Positions 21,762 to 33,284 are shown, numbered from the stretch's first letter. The stretch: DNA of 64,000 nt from Ailurus styani (GCA_002007465.1 LNAC01000845.1:453084-517083), one strand, 5' to 3'. The notes: a model not told the origin generated them from the sequence alone. Translations and numbers: made by a program.

Positions 21762-22475
21762 AAAAGATATTCATCATCATTTGCCTTCAGGAAAATGCAA
21801 ATCAAGACTACAATGAGATGTTATCTCACACCTGTAAGAATGGCTAAACACAACAAACAACAGGTGTTGGTGAGGATGTGAAGAAAAAGGAACCCTCTTG
21901 CACCATTGGCAGGAATGCAAACTACTATAGCCACTCTGGAAAAGAATGTGGAGGTTCTTCAAAAAGTTAAAAATAGAACTACCCTATGATCCAATAATCA
22001 TACTACTGGGTATTCATCCAAAGAATACAAAAAGACTAATCAAAAGGATATAGGTACCCCTATGTTCACAGCAGCATTATTTATAATAGCCAAGATATGG
22101 AAAGAGCCCAAGCATCTACTGATTAATGAATGGATAAAGAAGATGTGTTATTTATATAAATAATGGAATATTACTGAGTCATAAAAAGAATGAAATCTTG
22201 CCATTTACAATGACATGGATGGATCTAGAGAGCATAATGCTAAGTGAAATAACTCAGAGAAAGACAAATACCACATGATTTCACTCATATATTGAATTTA
22301 AGAAACAAAACTAATGTACAAAGGCGAAAAGAAGAGAAAGAGACCGAGAAACAGTGTCTTAACTATAGAGAACAAATTGATCATTTCTAGACAGAAGGTG
22401 AGTGAAGGAGGGTTAAATAGGTGATGAGCATTAAGGAATGACTTGTGACAAGCAGTGGGTGATTAAAATGAAAAC

Positions 22476-23195
22476 CTAAAAAAATTAAACTACTATATAA
22501 TCCAGCAATGTGTATACATCCAAAGGAATTGAGATCAGGATCTTGAAGATATACCTCTACTTCTATGTCCATTGCAGCATTTTTCAAAATAGACAAGACA
22601 TGGAAGCAACCTAAATGTCCATTGATGGATAAATGGATAAAGAAAAGTGATATAAATATTATCCAGTCTTGTAAAGGAGGAAATCCTGCCATTTGTGACA
22701 ATATAGATAAAACCTGGAGAACATTATGCTAAATTAAATAAGTGAAATGCAAAATTATAAATACTGTACAATACTACTTACATGAGCAACCTAAAATATT
22801 CATATTTAGAGAAGCATAGAGTAGAATGATGTTTGCCAGGTTGTGAGGCAAGGAGGAAATGAAGAGGTATTAGTCACAAGTATAAAATTTCAGTTATGTA
22901 AAATGGCTAAGTCCTAGAGATCTAACACACAGCATAGTGCCTGGAATTAAAAATATTGTATTATATATTTAAAAATTTGCTAAGATGGTCAATCTTTTGT
23001 CGGGTGTTCTCATCACAAAAATAATAATAAATAAGGAGGGTGGGAAGAAACTTTTAGAGGTGATGGATATGTTTATGGTATAGATTGTGATGATGGTTTC
23101 ATGGATGCATATTTGTATCTAAACTTATCAAGTTGTATACATAAACATGTACAAGTTTGTGTAAGTCAATCATACCATAATAAAGAGATTCTTAA
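22476..23195 (+). mobile_element. L1M (L1MA/MB-like) ORF2 end and 3' UTR
   Basis: Starts with a second copy of the late-ORF2 text ('actatataatccagcaatg', 'ccattgatggataaatgga') already passed in the preceding element. It then runs into the older type of 3' UTR ('tcagttatgtaaaatggct', 'ctagagatctaacacacag', 'aggtgatggatatgttt', 'ccataataaagagattctt'). It therefore belongs to a different, older L1, possibly the same one as the 10.0-kb 5' part. Confidence 0.85.
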
Positions 23196-23414
23196 AAAGA
23201 ACAGATTGAGTTCCATGAGCATGCAACAGATTTAGAAAAAAACAACTCAGAATGAGATTGAAAATGTATCCATTTCAGAAGAACAGGTATCCACACTGAA
23301 GCAGTTTGGAGGCCCTAAGAAAACCAGAAGCTGATGCAAACATATAGGAAAAATCCTATTTTACTTTGCCCTCATACTCAATTCAGAGAGAAAGCATGGT
23401 TAGATGATGTTTTA
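23196..23414. other. Unique sequence
   Basis: No recognised repeat or gene. Confidence 0.5.
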
Positions 23415-23640
23415 CAGGTAGGGAACTATACCAGAAAATCCAGGTTCCAGCCAAAGCACATCACAAATTGGTTGTGTGACTTGGAGAAAGCAATTTAACT
23501 TCTTTATCACTTAGTTTACCCATTTAGCTAGTGGGTATAATAATGACTTTTTAAAAAAAATAATAAGTTTACTGTAAAAAGAAAGGAGATTATAAGTGTG
23601 AATGTCTATTGTAACACATTAAAACTTTAAACAAATGCAT
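23415..23640 (+). mobile_element. MIR SINE, sense
   Basis: 'tggttgtgtgacttggagaa', 'caatttaacttctttat', 'ttagtttacccatttagc', 'gtgggtataataatgac' follow MIR from the conserved core to the 3' half in order. Diverged and ancient. Confidence 0.85.
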
Positions 23641-24308
23641 GATATCTCTTTAATATTAGCATAAGATGACAAAATTTTTAATTCTTTTGCTCTGTGTAGT
23701 CAGATGTCTGTGGTTATTAACAGTCCATAACAATTATGTTTCCTGTATACTTGAAGGTCATAGATAAAATCCAGCAGTCAGGCGGAATAGAAAACTCTTA
23801 TCACCTTTATGATGGTTTGTTTTCAGTTCAGAGCACCTAGAAGCTGGACAGCATTCAGCCCCTGAAATGCAAAGGACTGAGCCAAGTATAAAAGTCATCC
23901 TCTAGCTCAGGAGGGGCTTATTGCTTTTATTTGGTCAATTTTCTTATTTACTATCAATCACTCTCATATTTCAGGAAAGTAAACAGGAAGGGGTTTTGCA
24001 AAGGAGTTCTTCAACTTTGCAGTGTTGGAATCCCTATTCAAGTACATACTGATCTGACACAATCTCAGCAGGCAACAATATTCAGAAAATCTAGGCTCTA
24101 GTCACAGTCATCACTTAGTTTAGATAATTACACTGAAAAACAATGAAAGAAAAACCCCCAAAACAAAAACAAGCTATGTGGCAGTTTCTTTGCATTTTGT
24201 GTGGGTATGGACAAACTATTGCTATTGCTTTGTGCACAAATATTGATTGGCTATTTGAGTGTCATACTAACAGAGAAAATAAGCACAATAAATGACTCTG
24301 AAACTATA
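23641..24308. other. Unique sequence
   Basis: No repeat family, coding frame or RNA gene is recognised in this AT-rich stretch. Confidence 0.5.
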
Positions 24309-24425
24309 CTGAGTTCAACAAACACTTCTTGAGTGATTTATACTTCCAGACACCATACTAGGCACTTGAGATGCAAAGAAAAATAATGGTTTCTTACTTT
24401 TGAGGAAGTTCCATTTAGTAAAACT
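24309..24425 (-). mobile_element. L2 3' end, antisense
   Basis: 'caacaaacacttcttgagtg', 'ccagacaccatactaggcac', 'ttgaggaagttccatttag' is the reverse complement of the L2 3' end (AGTGCCTGGCACA ... AATATTTGTTGA). Ancient. Confidence 0.7.
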
Positions 24426-24950
24426 ATTTCATTGTCAGTGATGAACATAATAATAAAGGTGTTTTCCTCACTTGTAATACAGAAAATTCACCTTTGGTGA
24501 GTTCTTGTTATCCAATGCAAGTATTATAATGGATTCCAGTTATTTTTCTTAGCATAAATCAGTCACCTGTTCTGCTCCCCAGGCTCAAATCTTGAGTTTC
24601 ATCTGTGGCAACTGGATTTTTTTATACACAAGGAATATTCAAATTCTGTCTATTCTTTCTTCGTGTAAGTTTTCATATTTGTACTTTCATTTATACGTTT
24701 TTGAATGGGGCTTTTGGGTATCAAATACAGAAGGTTAACTCAATCATATGTTTCAGTCCAGGGCACACAATCACCACTGTTAGACTCTTCTTTGGTTTTA
24801 TTACACTGCTGTTTTCTTTTTCTCTTTCTTCCTGTCTTCTTTGATTTCACCTTCTTTCCTCCTATAGGCACTTACTTTAATGCCACTCTTTCTCTGTAAC
24901 TCATTCATATTTGCATGCTTTACACTTAAATATTATTTACAATATCATTG
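24426..24950. other. Sequence without clear assignment
   Basis: T-rich toward its right side and may include the worn 3' end of the antisense L1M that follows. No gene recognised. Open frames of 64-79 aa have no motif. Confidence 0.4.
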
Positions 24951-26540
24951 TTTCATATTTTTTTAAACCAATAGTGTATTTTAAGGATCAATTAAGTTGC
25001 TATTCGACCTTTAGTTTGTTATTTGTGATTGATGCATAGTATTCTATGGTACTTGCTGAATAAGTAAATTTTACTTATTTCCTCAGATAATGGAAACATA
25101 AGGTGCTATTCACTCTGCTTCCACAACTAATGCTGTGATATATATCTTTGTGTGAGACATTTCTGGGTCTGTGTAGCAGATAATGTTGGGTATTAAGTTT
25201 ATTGATATGCAAATATTTCCCCCTGTCTAGGGCTTATTTTTAATTCTCTTAAAGGTGTACTTTCCAGAGCAAAAGTTTTTAACTTTAATGAATTCTGATT
25301 TATCAATTTCTCTTTTATGGATTATGCTTTAGATCTCATGTCTAGGAAATCTTTACCTAACTCAAGACCACAAAGATTTTCTTCCATGATTTTTCTAAGT
25401 CTTACAGTTTTAATTTTTACATTTGGGTCTATGATCCATTTTTGGTTAACTTTTGTATATGGTATGAGTTATGGATAGAAGTTCATGCATATGTGTTCAT
25501 GAATATGTGTGTGTGTGTGAGTCTATGTCTCTCTATTCTGTTCCACTGTCAATATTTAGTTACATATACTATAGTGGTTACCATAGCTTTATAATAAATC
25601 TTTAAATAAGCTCATATTAGTCCTCAAACTTTGTTCTATTCCACTTTTTTGGGGGGGAGAGGGTTACTCTAGTTCCTTCACATTTCTCTACACAGTTTAG
25701 AATGAACTTGACAATTTTTATGATAAAAACCTATTGATATTTTGTTTGGGAATGTGAGAAATCTATAGAGGAATTTGGAGAGAATTAACATCTTAACAAT
25801 GTTAAGTCTTCCAAACCATAAATAAGGTGTATTTCCATTTATTAAGGCATTCTTTATCTCAATAATGGTATTTTTGTTTTTCAGTGTACAACTATTTCAC
25901 ATCTTTTGTCAGATTTATTGATAAATATTTAATTTTGATGCAATTGTAAATGTTCTATTTTTAATATTAATAGCCACTTATTTTTTTGCAATTCTACAGA
26001 AAAATAAGATTTTTGTATTTGACCTTTCATCCTTCAACCCTGCTAAGCTCACTCACTTGTTCTAATATCTTTTCTGTAAATTATATTAGATTTTCTACAC
26101 AGGTGACCATGTCATCTGCAAATAGGCATTTTTATTTTCCTTTCCAAGGTGCATGACTTTTCTTTTTCTTGCTTGATTGCACTATCTATAACCTTCAGTA
26201 CAATGTCAAATAGAAATGGTAAGAGCAAATATCCTTGTCTTATTCCTAATCTTGGGGTGAAAGCATTCTTTCACCATTAAGTACTATGTTAGATGAAAAT
26301 TTTTCATAAAGGATCCTTGACAAGTTGAGGAAGTTCCCTTCTATTCTTAATATGCTGTAAGTTTTTTTCTATATTTTTCTATATTGTCCAGTTTTTTTTT
26401 CCTGCATCTATTGAGAATGACCCTATGGTTTTTCTTTTTGTTTATTAATGTGTTTAATTTCCTTGATTTATACCTGAATGTTAAACCAACCCAACAGTCT
26501 TCATTCTTACAATAAACTCCCATTTGTTCAGAATGTATTA
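24951..26540 (-). mobile_element. Antisense L1M, ORF2 3' half to RT domain
   Basis: Antisense landmarks appear in order: 'gtattctatggtacttgctg', 'aaagtttttaactttaatg', 'ggtctatgatccatttttgg', 'aatcttaacaatgttaagtct'-type text near 25,800, 'catgtcatctgcaaatagg' (antisense of the RT FADDM region, 26,108), 'ccttgtcttattcctaatct' and 'ttgagaatgaccctatggt'. Strongly diverged; no reading frame. Confidence 0.85.
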
Positions 26541-26543
26541 CAT

Positions 26544-26589
26544 ACACACACACACACACACACACACATGCACACACACACACACACAC
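26544..26589 (+). repeat. (CA)n microsatellite with one ATG-type interruption
   Basis: Two (AC) blocks separated by a single 'tg' at about 26,569-26,570. Confidence 0.97.
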
Positions 26590-26990
26590 CCTGTAATACT
26601 GTATAGATATTTTTGTTCATTGACAGTCTTACTCCTTTAGCCCTTTGGCTATGTCATTTTGCTGCCTTCTAGCATTCATTGTTTCTGATGAGAAGTCAGG
26701 GTAAGTCATGAATCCCAGCAACTTTGCTCTCAGAGAGAGCTTTGGTAGAACTATGGAGTCAACTGAGCTATGGGCAGGGTATAGGAGCAACACAGACAAG
26801 AATGTCACATAATCCTACTCACAGTTCTTACCCAAGATTTGGTGTTTCGTTCTTGAATAAACAGTTCTAAATTTATCTTATGCTTTTGTTTATTTACAGA
26901 GCTCTGAAATGGTTGTTCCTCACGATTTTGTCCAGTTTAATTGATGCTTTCTGTGGGGAGAATTTATCAAACTTTTAAGCTACTGTAGGG
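26590..26990 (-). mobile_element. Antisense L1M, ORF1/5' part after a large internal deletion
   Basis: 'tatgtcattttgctgccttc' and 'gtttctgatgagaagtcagg' are antisense L1 ORF1 wording. Then 'gagctctgaaatggttgttc' and 'ttttgtccagtttaattgat' are antisense 5' region wording. Same strand as the RT part just upstream, so probably one element that lost most of its middle. Confidence 0.65.
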
Positions 26991-27990
26991 GAAATACTAC
27001 CTCCCTATTGACCATTTTTCTTCCTTGCAATGACAACGGGGGGGCTAACTGTCTACCTAGGTATATGTGGAGAGAAAAAAAAAGGCAGACATTAAAAAAC
27101 AAAGATAAACAAAAACTCCCTTTCCTATTTTATCTAGTACCTATGGTTTCAGCCTCAACTATTAATGAGCTACTTCTCCTTTACCCATCCCCTCCAACCT
27201 ATGACACAGTCAATTTCTACCCTGCTACAGAATTTTCACAGGTGGTATTAATTTAATATATTCATCAAGCCACCTCTGGTATTTTTAGGTTTTGATTTTT
27301 GTTTTGGGGTTTCTATTATTTCATGGTAGGAAGTCAGCAACTGATGGTAGTATACCATTCTGTCACAGATCTGATTCTTTGCTTTTTCCTTAGCAGTCTT
27401 ATTGTCTCTAGCTACTACAACCTTCATTATCATCTTTCCAGACTATTATATCTATATCCTACTCAATTTTCATGCTTTCTATTTCTGCTACTTCAATCTA
27501 TATTAAATACTGCCAAGAAATTACTCATACTAAAACCCTTCCTTGCAGATGTCATTGTTGAGAAGTTTTGAAAGGAAGATGTTCAGATTTTTGATGGATT
27601 ATTTTAGGTCCATTATGAGGTAGTGATCACTATGGGAAAACCTACCTTAGCTAATTATTCCCCCATTTTGTTCTACAGACTGGGGATTATTACAGCCACT
27701 TAAAATGTTAATTTCCATATCAAGGAATATAAGAATCAGGAAAAATTTAGTATTCTATTTTATAAGTTGCTAGATAAGATTTATGTACCTTGTTTCCCAA
27801 ATTTGCAAAGGAATGGGATATACATGGCATCACTAAGGTGATGATTAGTAAGACTGTAGATCAAAATATCCTCTCAGAGCTTTTGCCCAACAGTAGTAGG
27901 AGACCCTGAGGATAAATATATCCTAATTAGGAGAAAAGACTTGCTCCTCACACCATTCCTGAGAACATTTTTTTTCCTTCATTCTTTACA
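26991..27990. other. Unique sequence
   Basis: No repeat or gene recognised. Two open frames (27,008-27,256 and 27,299-27,571) have no family-like motif. Confidence 0.5.
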
Positions 27991-28090
27991 CATTAACTTC
28001 TGCTTATTGCATAGAACACACTATGCTTTTCTAACCTAGGGACTTTGCATATACTCTCTTGGCCAGGAATGCACTTCATCCTTCTTTATA
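27991..28090 (+). mobile_element. L2 fragment, sense
   Basis: 'ctagggactttgcatatact' and 'ggccaggaatgcacttcatc' match the L2 text CAGGGCCTTTGCACTTGCTG ... CCTGGAATGCTCTTCC. Short and diverged. Confidence 0.6.
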
Positions 28091-28531
28091 GGGCAGAGAA
28101 TTGACAGTGATACTCTCTCATTTGTCTTCAATGCAATGTAGTTACTGGATTATGACCAAAAATACCCAAAAAACTGCAAGCTAAAGATAATATTAATAAT
28201 GCAAACATAACTGAAACACAGAAAATGACAACTTTCCTATTGCTAATAGAACCTCTTCATCAGCCAGTTATGTGGTGAAAAGTAATGAAAATCTGATCAG
28301 CTCTTATAAGTCAGCCAAATTGTTAGAAATGTCGACAAGATTTAAAAAAAAATGAACATATATCCACTAGTCTTAATGATAACATTGTCCCAAATGTAAT
28401 GACATAGATGTCCTAAATGTTTATTAGTTAATGTTAGTGGGAAGATACCACATTTACAGACGTTGAAAAAATCAGCAAACAGAACACAAATCCATAATTC
28501 TATAGTATTTTCAGCTAAGTTGAAAGTCATG

Positions 28532-28739
28532 GGCGCCTGGGTGGCTCAGTGGGTTAAAGCCTCTGCCTTCGGCTCAGGTCATGATCTCAGGGTCCTGGGA
28601 TCGAGGCCCGCATCAGGCTCCCTGCTCCGCGGGGAGTCTGCCTCCTCCTCTCTCTCTGCCTGCCTCTTTGCCTACTTGTGATCTGATCTCTCTCTGTGTC
28701 AAATAAATAAATAAATAAAAGAAGGAATTAAAAAAAAAA
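28532..28739 (+). mobile_element. Can-SINE, young mustelid type
   Basis: A near-consensus copy ('gggcgcctgggtggctcagt', 'gcctctgccttcggctcagg', 'tgcctgcctctttgcctact') with (AAAT)n and poly(A) tail. The 10-bp duplication 'gaaagtcatg' lies at 28,522-28,531 and 28,740-28,749. Confidence 0.97.
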
Positions 28740-28815
28740 GAAAGTCATGTGATATTTAATCTAGTAATTTATAATATGTTTCAACCAAAGTAAGTTATTT
28801 AAAATACTGAAAGGG

Positions 28816-28848
28816 GGACAGCTGGGTGGCTCAGTTGGTTAAGCATTT
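28816..28848 (+). mobile_element. Can-SINE head only, fused to an LTR
   Basis: 'ggacagctgggtggctcagt' and 'tggttaagcattt' are the first 33 or so bases of a SINE. The sequence then changes abruptly to the LTR. No body or tail is present. Confidence 0.8.
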
Positions 28849-29115
28849 GGTCAACAGAGAGGGCCTTAATTCAATATGATTGGTCTCCTTATAAGAAGAG
28901 ATCAGGACACAGACACACATAAAGTGAAGACCATGTGAAGACAGAGGGAAAAGATGGCCATCTACAAACCAAGAAGAGAGGTCTCAAGATGAAACCAACA
29001 CTGCTGACACATCAGTCTTGGACTTTAGCCTCCAGAACTGTGAGAAAATAAATTTTTATTATTTAAGTACTCAGTCTGTAGTACTTCATTATGGTAGCCC
29101 TAACAAACTAATGCA
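28849..29115 (+). mobile_element. MaLR/MLT1-type LTR, 3' part
   Basis: 'ttaattcaatatgattggtc', 'ccttataagaagagatcagg', 'accatgtgaagacagaggg', 'gcctccagaactgtgagaaa' with an AATAAA at about 29,048, and a CA end at 29,115. Same family plan as the complete solo LTR at 49.17 kb. The left part is missing where the SINE stub joins. An old endogenous-retrovirus-derived LTR without genes. Confidence 0.82.
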
Positions 29116-29337
29116 AGGAGACTGATTCTAACTCAAGTATAAATGGGAGATAAAGTAGATAGTTGAATGTTTTCATTAATTTTTGATGCAGATAGACATT
29201 TTAGAGATATGGTAGTAACTCACAAGTCTACTTTTTGGGAGGATTATACCTCAATAGCTTTTGCTATTTCAGTTGCCAAATGTATACACTTTTGTTGCCA
29301 ATTAAATGGAAGTGAGCATTTGAGACACTGAATGGCA
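29116..29337. other. Unique sequence
   Basis: Nothing recognised. Confidence 0.5.
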
Positions 29338-29505
29338 AACTGTTGTGTACATCAGAATCATGTGAAAAGATGTAAAATTATGGATTCTAAGGCATAATTA
29401 TAAGTCTATGATGGGACACAGCCTTCCATATTTTAACAAACTTCCCAATTAGATGCTGGTGGTTCAAGGAGCATGATCACAGTTAGAGAAACACTGACCT
29501 AAGAT
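29338..29505 (+). mobile_element. MER5A-like hAT-Charlie element
   Basis: 'gtgtacatcagaatcatgtg' near the left and 'gctggtggttcaaggagcat', 'cacagttagagaaacactg' at the right follow the MER5A pattern. More diverged than the 7.5-kb copy. Confidence 0.6.
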
Positions 29506-29839
29506 TCTACTAAATCTAAATAGCATAGATTCTAAATAGCATCACTTGTGTGTTAATTAAAGAACATTTTACCTTTTCTAAGAAGTATATTTGTGTATAG
29601 AAAGTTCTTAGGATGATATGCTAATACTGGAAATTCTAGTTGCCATAAAATGATGGGGAAGGAGCATATTTGAATGGCTTTGTCTATTTCTAGGATTGGC
29701 CAAATAATCTGATTGGACATTTAATAATTTTAAAGAGAATTTTGCAAAACTATTTGAGAAAAATACTAATCTATTCTGCCCATTAATGAAAAAGTAAATG
29801 TATTACATGAAGATTGTCAGCTTTAGGCTCCAAACTACT

Positions 29840-30400
29840 TTCTCTTACTTAAATAAAATTTTAATTTTTTCCTAATTATAAAAGTAATTTATAATCATTA
29901 TAGAAAAATAGGAAAATATAGCAAAGTACAAAGAAATTATAATTCCTTTTCATGCCACAATCTAGACTTAACTGACATGTGCATTTTGGTGTGCAGCTTT
30001 TTAGTCTTATTTTACTTTCTGTCAATTCTCACAAGTGTATGTATATGCACTCTAGTGTAGTTATTTTGTGTATGTTACTAAACTAGAATCATTCAATGAA
30101 AACTGTTACATAATCTTTTCTCTACTTACATAAATATTTCCCCATGTCGTTGAATACCATTTTATAAAATAATCGTGGTTAATATTCCATCATTTCAATA
30201 TGCCATTCTTTACTTAATCATTTATTTATTAATCAACTTTGAATCTTATGCCATCACACTATACCATGCTTTGCCTTTTATTATTTGTGTCATCTACCAA
30301 TTACTACATCACTGCCCCCCAACAAATTTCTCAATGATTTTAGAGCCAGTGTTATTGTCACTATTTCCAATACTATTCTTGCTTTGATTTTGGTAAATTC
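29840..30400. mobile_element. Probable ancient L1-class fragment, family not settled
   Basis: 'taattataaaagtaattt', 'gaaaaataggaaaatatagc' and 'aatattccatcatttcaata' resemble a known mammalian repeat pattern (TAATACATGTTCATTGTAGAAA ... TAGTATTCCATTGTATGG). I cannot assign it to a named family or strand with confidence. Confidence 0.35.
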
Positions 30401-30444
30401 AATATATAAGATATTCTTCTATCATGTTTTTCGGTTCCTTGAAC

Positions 30445-30677
30445 TTTTTTTTTTTTACTTTTTAAAAGATTGTATGTATTTATATATTTATTTATTTATT
30501 TATTTTAGAGAGAGAACACGTGCATGTGCGGGATTTGGGGAAGGGGCAGAGGGAGAGGGAGAGGGATAAACAGAGTCCACAGGGAGCCAGACGTGAGGCT
30601 TGATGTCAGGACCCTGAGATCACACCTGAGCCAAAATCGAGTTAGGTGCTCAACCTACTGAGCTACCCAGGTGCCCT
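30445..30677 (-). mobile_element. Can-SINE, older copy with long (TTTA)n tail
   Basis: Minus-strand head GGGCACCTGGGTAGCTCAGT, 'aggttgagcacctaact', GA-rich body on the plus strand and an expanded (ATTT)n stretch (30,480-30,507). Flanks 'ttgaacttt' and 'ttgactttc' may be a worn target duplication. Confidence 0.93.
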
Positions 30678-30989
30678 TTGACTTTCTCTTCTTCAGTGAT
30701 CTTGTTCTTCACTGTCTCTCCAACAGGCACTGCCATGATCATATCACAGAATTACCAAGAACTATAACATTTTCATAATTTTATTTTAATTAATTCCATG
30801 CTCTACCATATCCTATATTTCCAGTTTCTTTTTCCTTACTTCAGCAAGCCTTCAACATTTTAGAAACTCCAACTCTCTCACCACTTTGATCATCTTTTTT
30901 CACTCATTACCCAGATTAAATTCTATATTCACTCATTACAAGCACTCCTTTTTAATACACTTTAAACACTGCTGCTTAGAAAAATCATG

Positions 30990-31192
30990 CCTGGAGCCCT
31001 AGGTGGCTCAGTCGGTTAAGTGTCTGCCTTTGGCGTAGGTCATTGGATCCCAGGGTCCTGGGATTGAGCCCCACCTCAGGCTCCCAGCTCAGCAGGGAGC
31101 CTGCCTTCCCTCTCCTCCTCACTTGTGCTCTCTCTTGCTATCTCTGTCTCTCTCTCAAATGAATAAATAAAATCTTAAAAAAAAAAGGAAAG
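30990..31192 (+). mobile_element. Can-SINE with intact target duplication
   Basis: 'ccctaggtggctcagtcggt', 'ttgagccccacctcaggct', CT-rich body, AAATGAATAAATAAAATC and A tail. The 11-bp 'gaaaaatcatg' lies at 30,979-30,989 and 31,193-31,203. Confidence 0.97.
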
Positions 31193-31363
31193 GAAAAATC
31201 ATGTCCAGCTTATGCACACACTTTTGCCACTGAACATGGCTGAAGGAAAAGAGAACAGATTGACCACCTATCTTAACTGGGCTTTCAAGACTGTCCGGCA
31301 AGGATACTATACTTTCCCAGTCCAATAATCCTCAAACATTTTGGTGTCAGAAATCCCTTTACA

Positions 31364-31562
31364 GGGGCTCCTGGGTGGCTCAGTGGGTTAAAGCCTCTGC
31401 CTTCAGCTCAGGTGATGAACTCAGGGTCCTGGAATTGAGCCCTGCATCGGGCTTTCTGCTCGGTGGGGAACCTGCTTCCTCCTCTCTCTCTACCTGCCTC
31501 TCTGCCTACTTGTAATCTCTCTCTGTGTCAAATAAATAAATAAAATCTTAAAAAAAAAAAAA
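31364..31562 (+). mobile_element. Can-SINE, young mustelid type (first of two at one target)
   Basis: 'ggctcctgggtggctcagtg', 'ggttaaagcctctgcc', 'ctgcctctctgcctacttgt', tail AAATAAATAAATAAAATC plus poly(A). It is flanked by identical 15-bp copies 'agaaatccctttaca' at 31,349-31,363 and 31,563-31,577. Confidence 0.97.
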
Positions 31563-31577
31563 AGAAATCCCTTTACA

Positions 31578-31792
31578 GGGGTGCCTGGGTGGCTCAGTCC
31601 ATTGGGTGTCTACCTTCAGCTCAGGTCATGATCCCAGAATCCCAGGGGCAAATCCCAAGTAGGGATCCCTGCTCAATGGGGAGTCTGTTTCTCGCTCTCC
31701 CTCTGTTCCTCCCCCTGCTCGTGCTCTCTCTCTCTCCCTCACTCTCTCAAATAAATAAATAAAATCTTTAAAATTTTTAAAATAAAAAAGAA
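31578..31792 (+). mobile_element. Can-SINE, older type (second of two at one target)
   Basis: 'ggggtgcctgggtggctcag', diverged middle, 'cctgctcgtgctctctctct' body and AAATAAATAAATAAAATC tail. Its left flank is the same 'agaaatccctttaca' copy and its right flank is 'agaaatcactttata' (31,793-31,807; 13 of 15). The older drift suggests this SINE arrived first. Confidence 0.96.
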
Positions 31793-32803
31793 AGAAATCA
31801 CTTTATATTCTAAACAGTTAAAAATCCCATAGAGGTTTGGTTTATGTGGATTATGTGTATCTGAATATTTGAAATTAAAACTGAGAAATACTTAGAATAT
31901 TAATGTATTCATTTGTAACATTAACATAAATAACATATTTTTATTAAAAATTACTGTATTTTCCAAAACAAAAAAATTTAGTGAGAAAAAGGGCATTGTT
32001 TTAAACTTCTGTAACCTTTATAATATCTAGTTTATGGAAAGATAGCTAGACTTGTATCTTTTTCTATGTTCCAATATGTTGTGACTTATTTTGGTTGTTG
32101 AACTATATGAAGAAAATCTGTCCTTACACAAATATGTCCTTACACAAAATGTTTGGGAGGGGAACTTTAACTGACTTTTCAGATAATTACAGATATTCTT
32201 CCTTAATATTATATTGAAATTCAATAAGTGATCATTTCTTAAAGCTTAGTTGAAATGTCAAGTCAGATTCCATACCAGTGAACTTTTTGTACTATGTTAC
32301 ATTAAAATCCATTGTCCCATCTTTCACTTTGACTGGGTCCTTTACTCATACATGATGCTGTAAAATCATTTGCAAAATAATGGTTCATTGAGTTTTGCAG
32401 ATCGTTTGAGTACTGACACATTTCATTATACAACATCAAATAAGTCACACTGTGGACTTGTGGTTTCCTATTTTATTCCATTACTATTATTATTTATTTT
32501 AATATCAGATTGTCCCCAGTTTGGCCAATGGAAACCCATTAAATCTATTATGTCCTTTGGACATAAACCTATTATTCTTTGAGTGCATCTCTACCTTGAA
32601 GAAGTGGTTCCAGTTCTGTCTTGTACCTTCTCTTTTTTAGCTATAGAATCAGCTATTTCTCAAATAAACCCTGAATTTTTTAATAAAAAATATTACATAC
32701 TGGGAAAGATCTGGGAACTTGATGTGTTCATTGCTATTAGGTGGTATTGATCCCAGCCTCTTAGTGTTCAGAGCTGTGGAACATATGGATATATTTATGT
32801 GAA

Positions 32804-32805
<2 letters not shown>

Positions 32806-32835
<30 letters not shown>
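32806..32835 (+). repeat. (AC)n microsatellite
   Basis: Fifteen AC units. Followed by a 36-bp segment repeated at 33,285. Confidence 0.97.
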
Positions 32836-32836
<1 letters not shown>

Positions 32837-32837
<1 letters not shown>

Positions 32838-32872
32838 CTATACAAACACAAATACATAATTTACATCTATCT
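32837..32872 (+). repeat. 36-bp segment, copy 1
   Basis: Starts 'cctatacaaacacaaatac' and ends 'catctatct'. Identical to 33,285-33,320 except for one C/T change. Confidence 0.9.
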
Positions 32873-33209
32873 ATATGGAAAACTCTAAATTCAAGTTTCT
32901 ACCTCCAATTCCAACCCAACATCAGAGAGTTCATTCAAATTCTCTTACTCTCCATATTTGTAAATCTTTCCTACATTGGTAAGAAGCTTGGCTTCCATTA
33001 TCCTTAAAATATTTATTTATTTGATCTATTGCATTATAGGTAACCAATCTGTCTTTTCCTCTTCTACCACTGATCTGACCAGGTATCTTCCTCACCATGT
33101 TAAGGTTGTCTCCTAAACCCAGGCAGCTCCCCCACTTTCATACTTCCTTACACTACACTGGCTCTGATGTCTTGAATTCACTTTCCCCATGTAGGCACCT
33201 TTGTTATGT

Positions 33210-33211
<2 letters not shown>

Positions 33212-33260
<49 letters not shown>
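33212..33260 (+). repeat. (AT)n microsatellite
   Basis: About 24 AT units, followed by a degenerate 'cacatacatacatat' stretch. Confidence 0.97.
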
Positions 33261-33266
<6 letters not shown>

Positions 33267-33284
33267 CATACATATACAAACATA

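Larger units (their letters stand above)
17996..22475 (+). mobile_element. Middle-aged carnivore L1 (ORF1, internally deleted ORF2, 3' end)
   Basis: ORF1 remains at about 18,110-18,990 are recognisable ('aacaaatttaagtaatac', then 'tactctatccagcatggct' for the L1 'iLYPA' block near 18,842). The start of ORF2 is at about 19,355. ORF2 endonuclease sequence stops at a truncated SINE (19,662-19,786) and resumes far downstream in the RT domain, so over 1 kb is missing. The RT motif 'tttgcagatgacatgg' is at about 20,368. The 3' part ends near 22,475. It is more diverged than the 10.9-kb L1 and lies within or against an older L1M. Confidence 0.8.
31323..32560 (+). mobile_element. hAT-Charlie-like DNA transposon fossil, copy 1 (two SINEs inside)
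   Basis: Left end 'atcctcaaacattttggtgt' is a worn form of the CAGTGGTTCTCAAACTTTTT-type end used by Charlie-group hAT elements. After the SINEs it continues 'gtttggtttatgtggattat', 'ccaaaacaaaaaaatttagt', 'tgaagaaaatctgtccttac', 'tcagataattacagatatt', 'attcaataagtgatcattt', 'cagtgaactttttgtactat'. The same order of blocks recurs at 42.8-43.6 kb. No transposase frame survives, and the named subfamily is uncertain. Confidence 0.65.

Noticed and set aside
26544..26589. Alternating purine-pyrimidine tract considered as a regulatory Z-DNA site
   Set aside because: A plain (CA)n microsatellite in decayed L1 DNA with no promoter context.
28463..28681. 72-aa frame with WVAQWVKASAFGSGHD-like sequence, repeated at several places in the window
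   Set aside because: It is the translated Can-SINE head, found at every SINE in the matching frame, and not a protein family.
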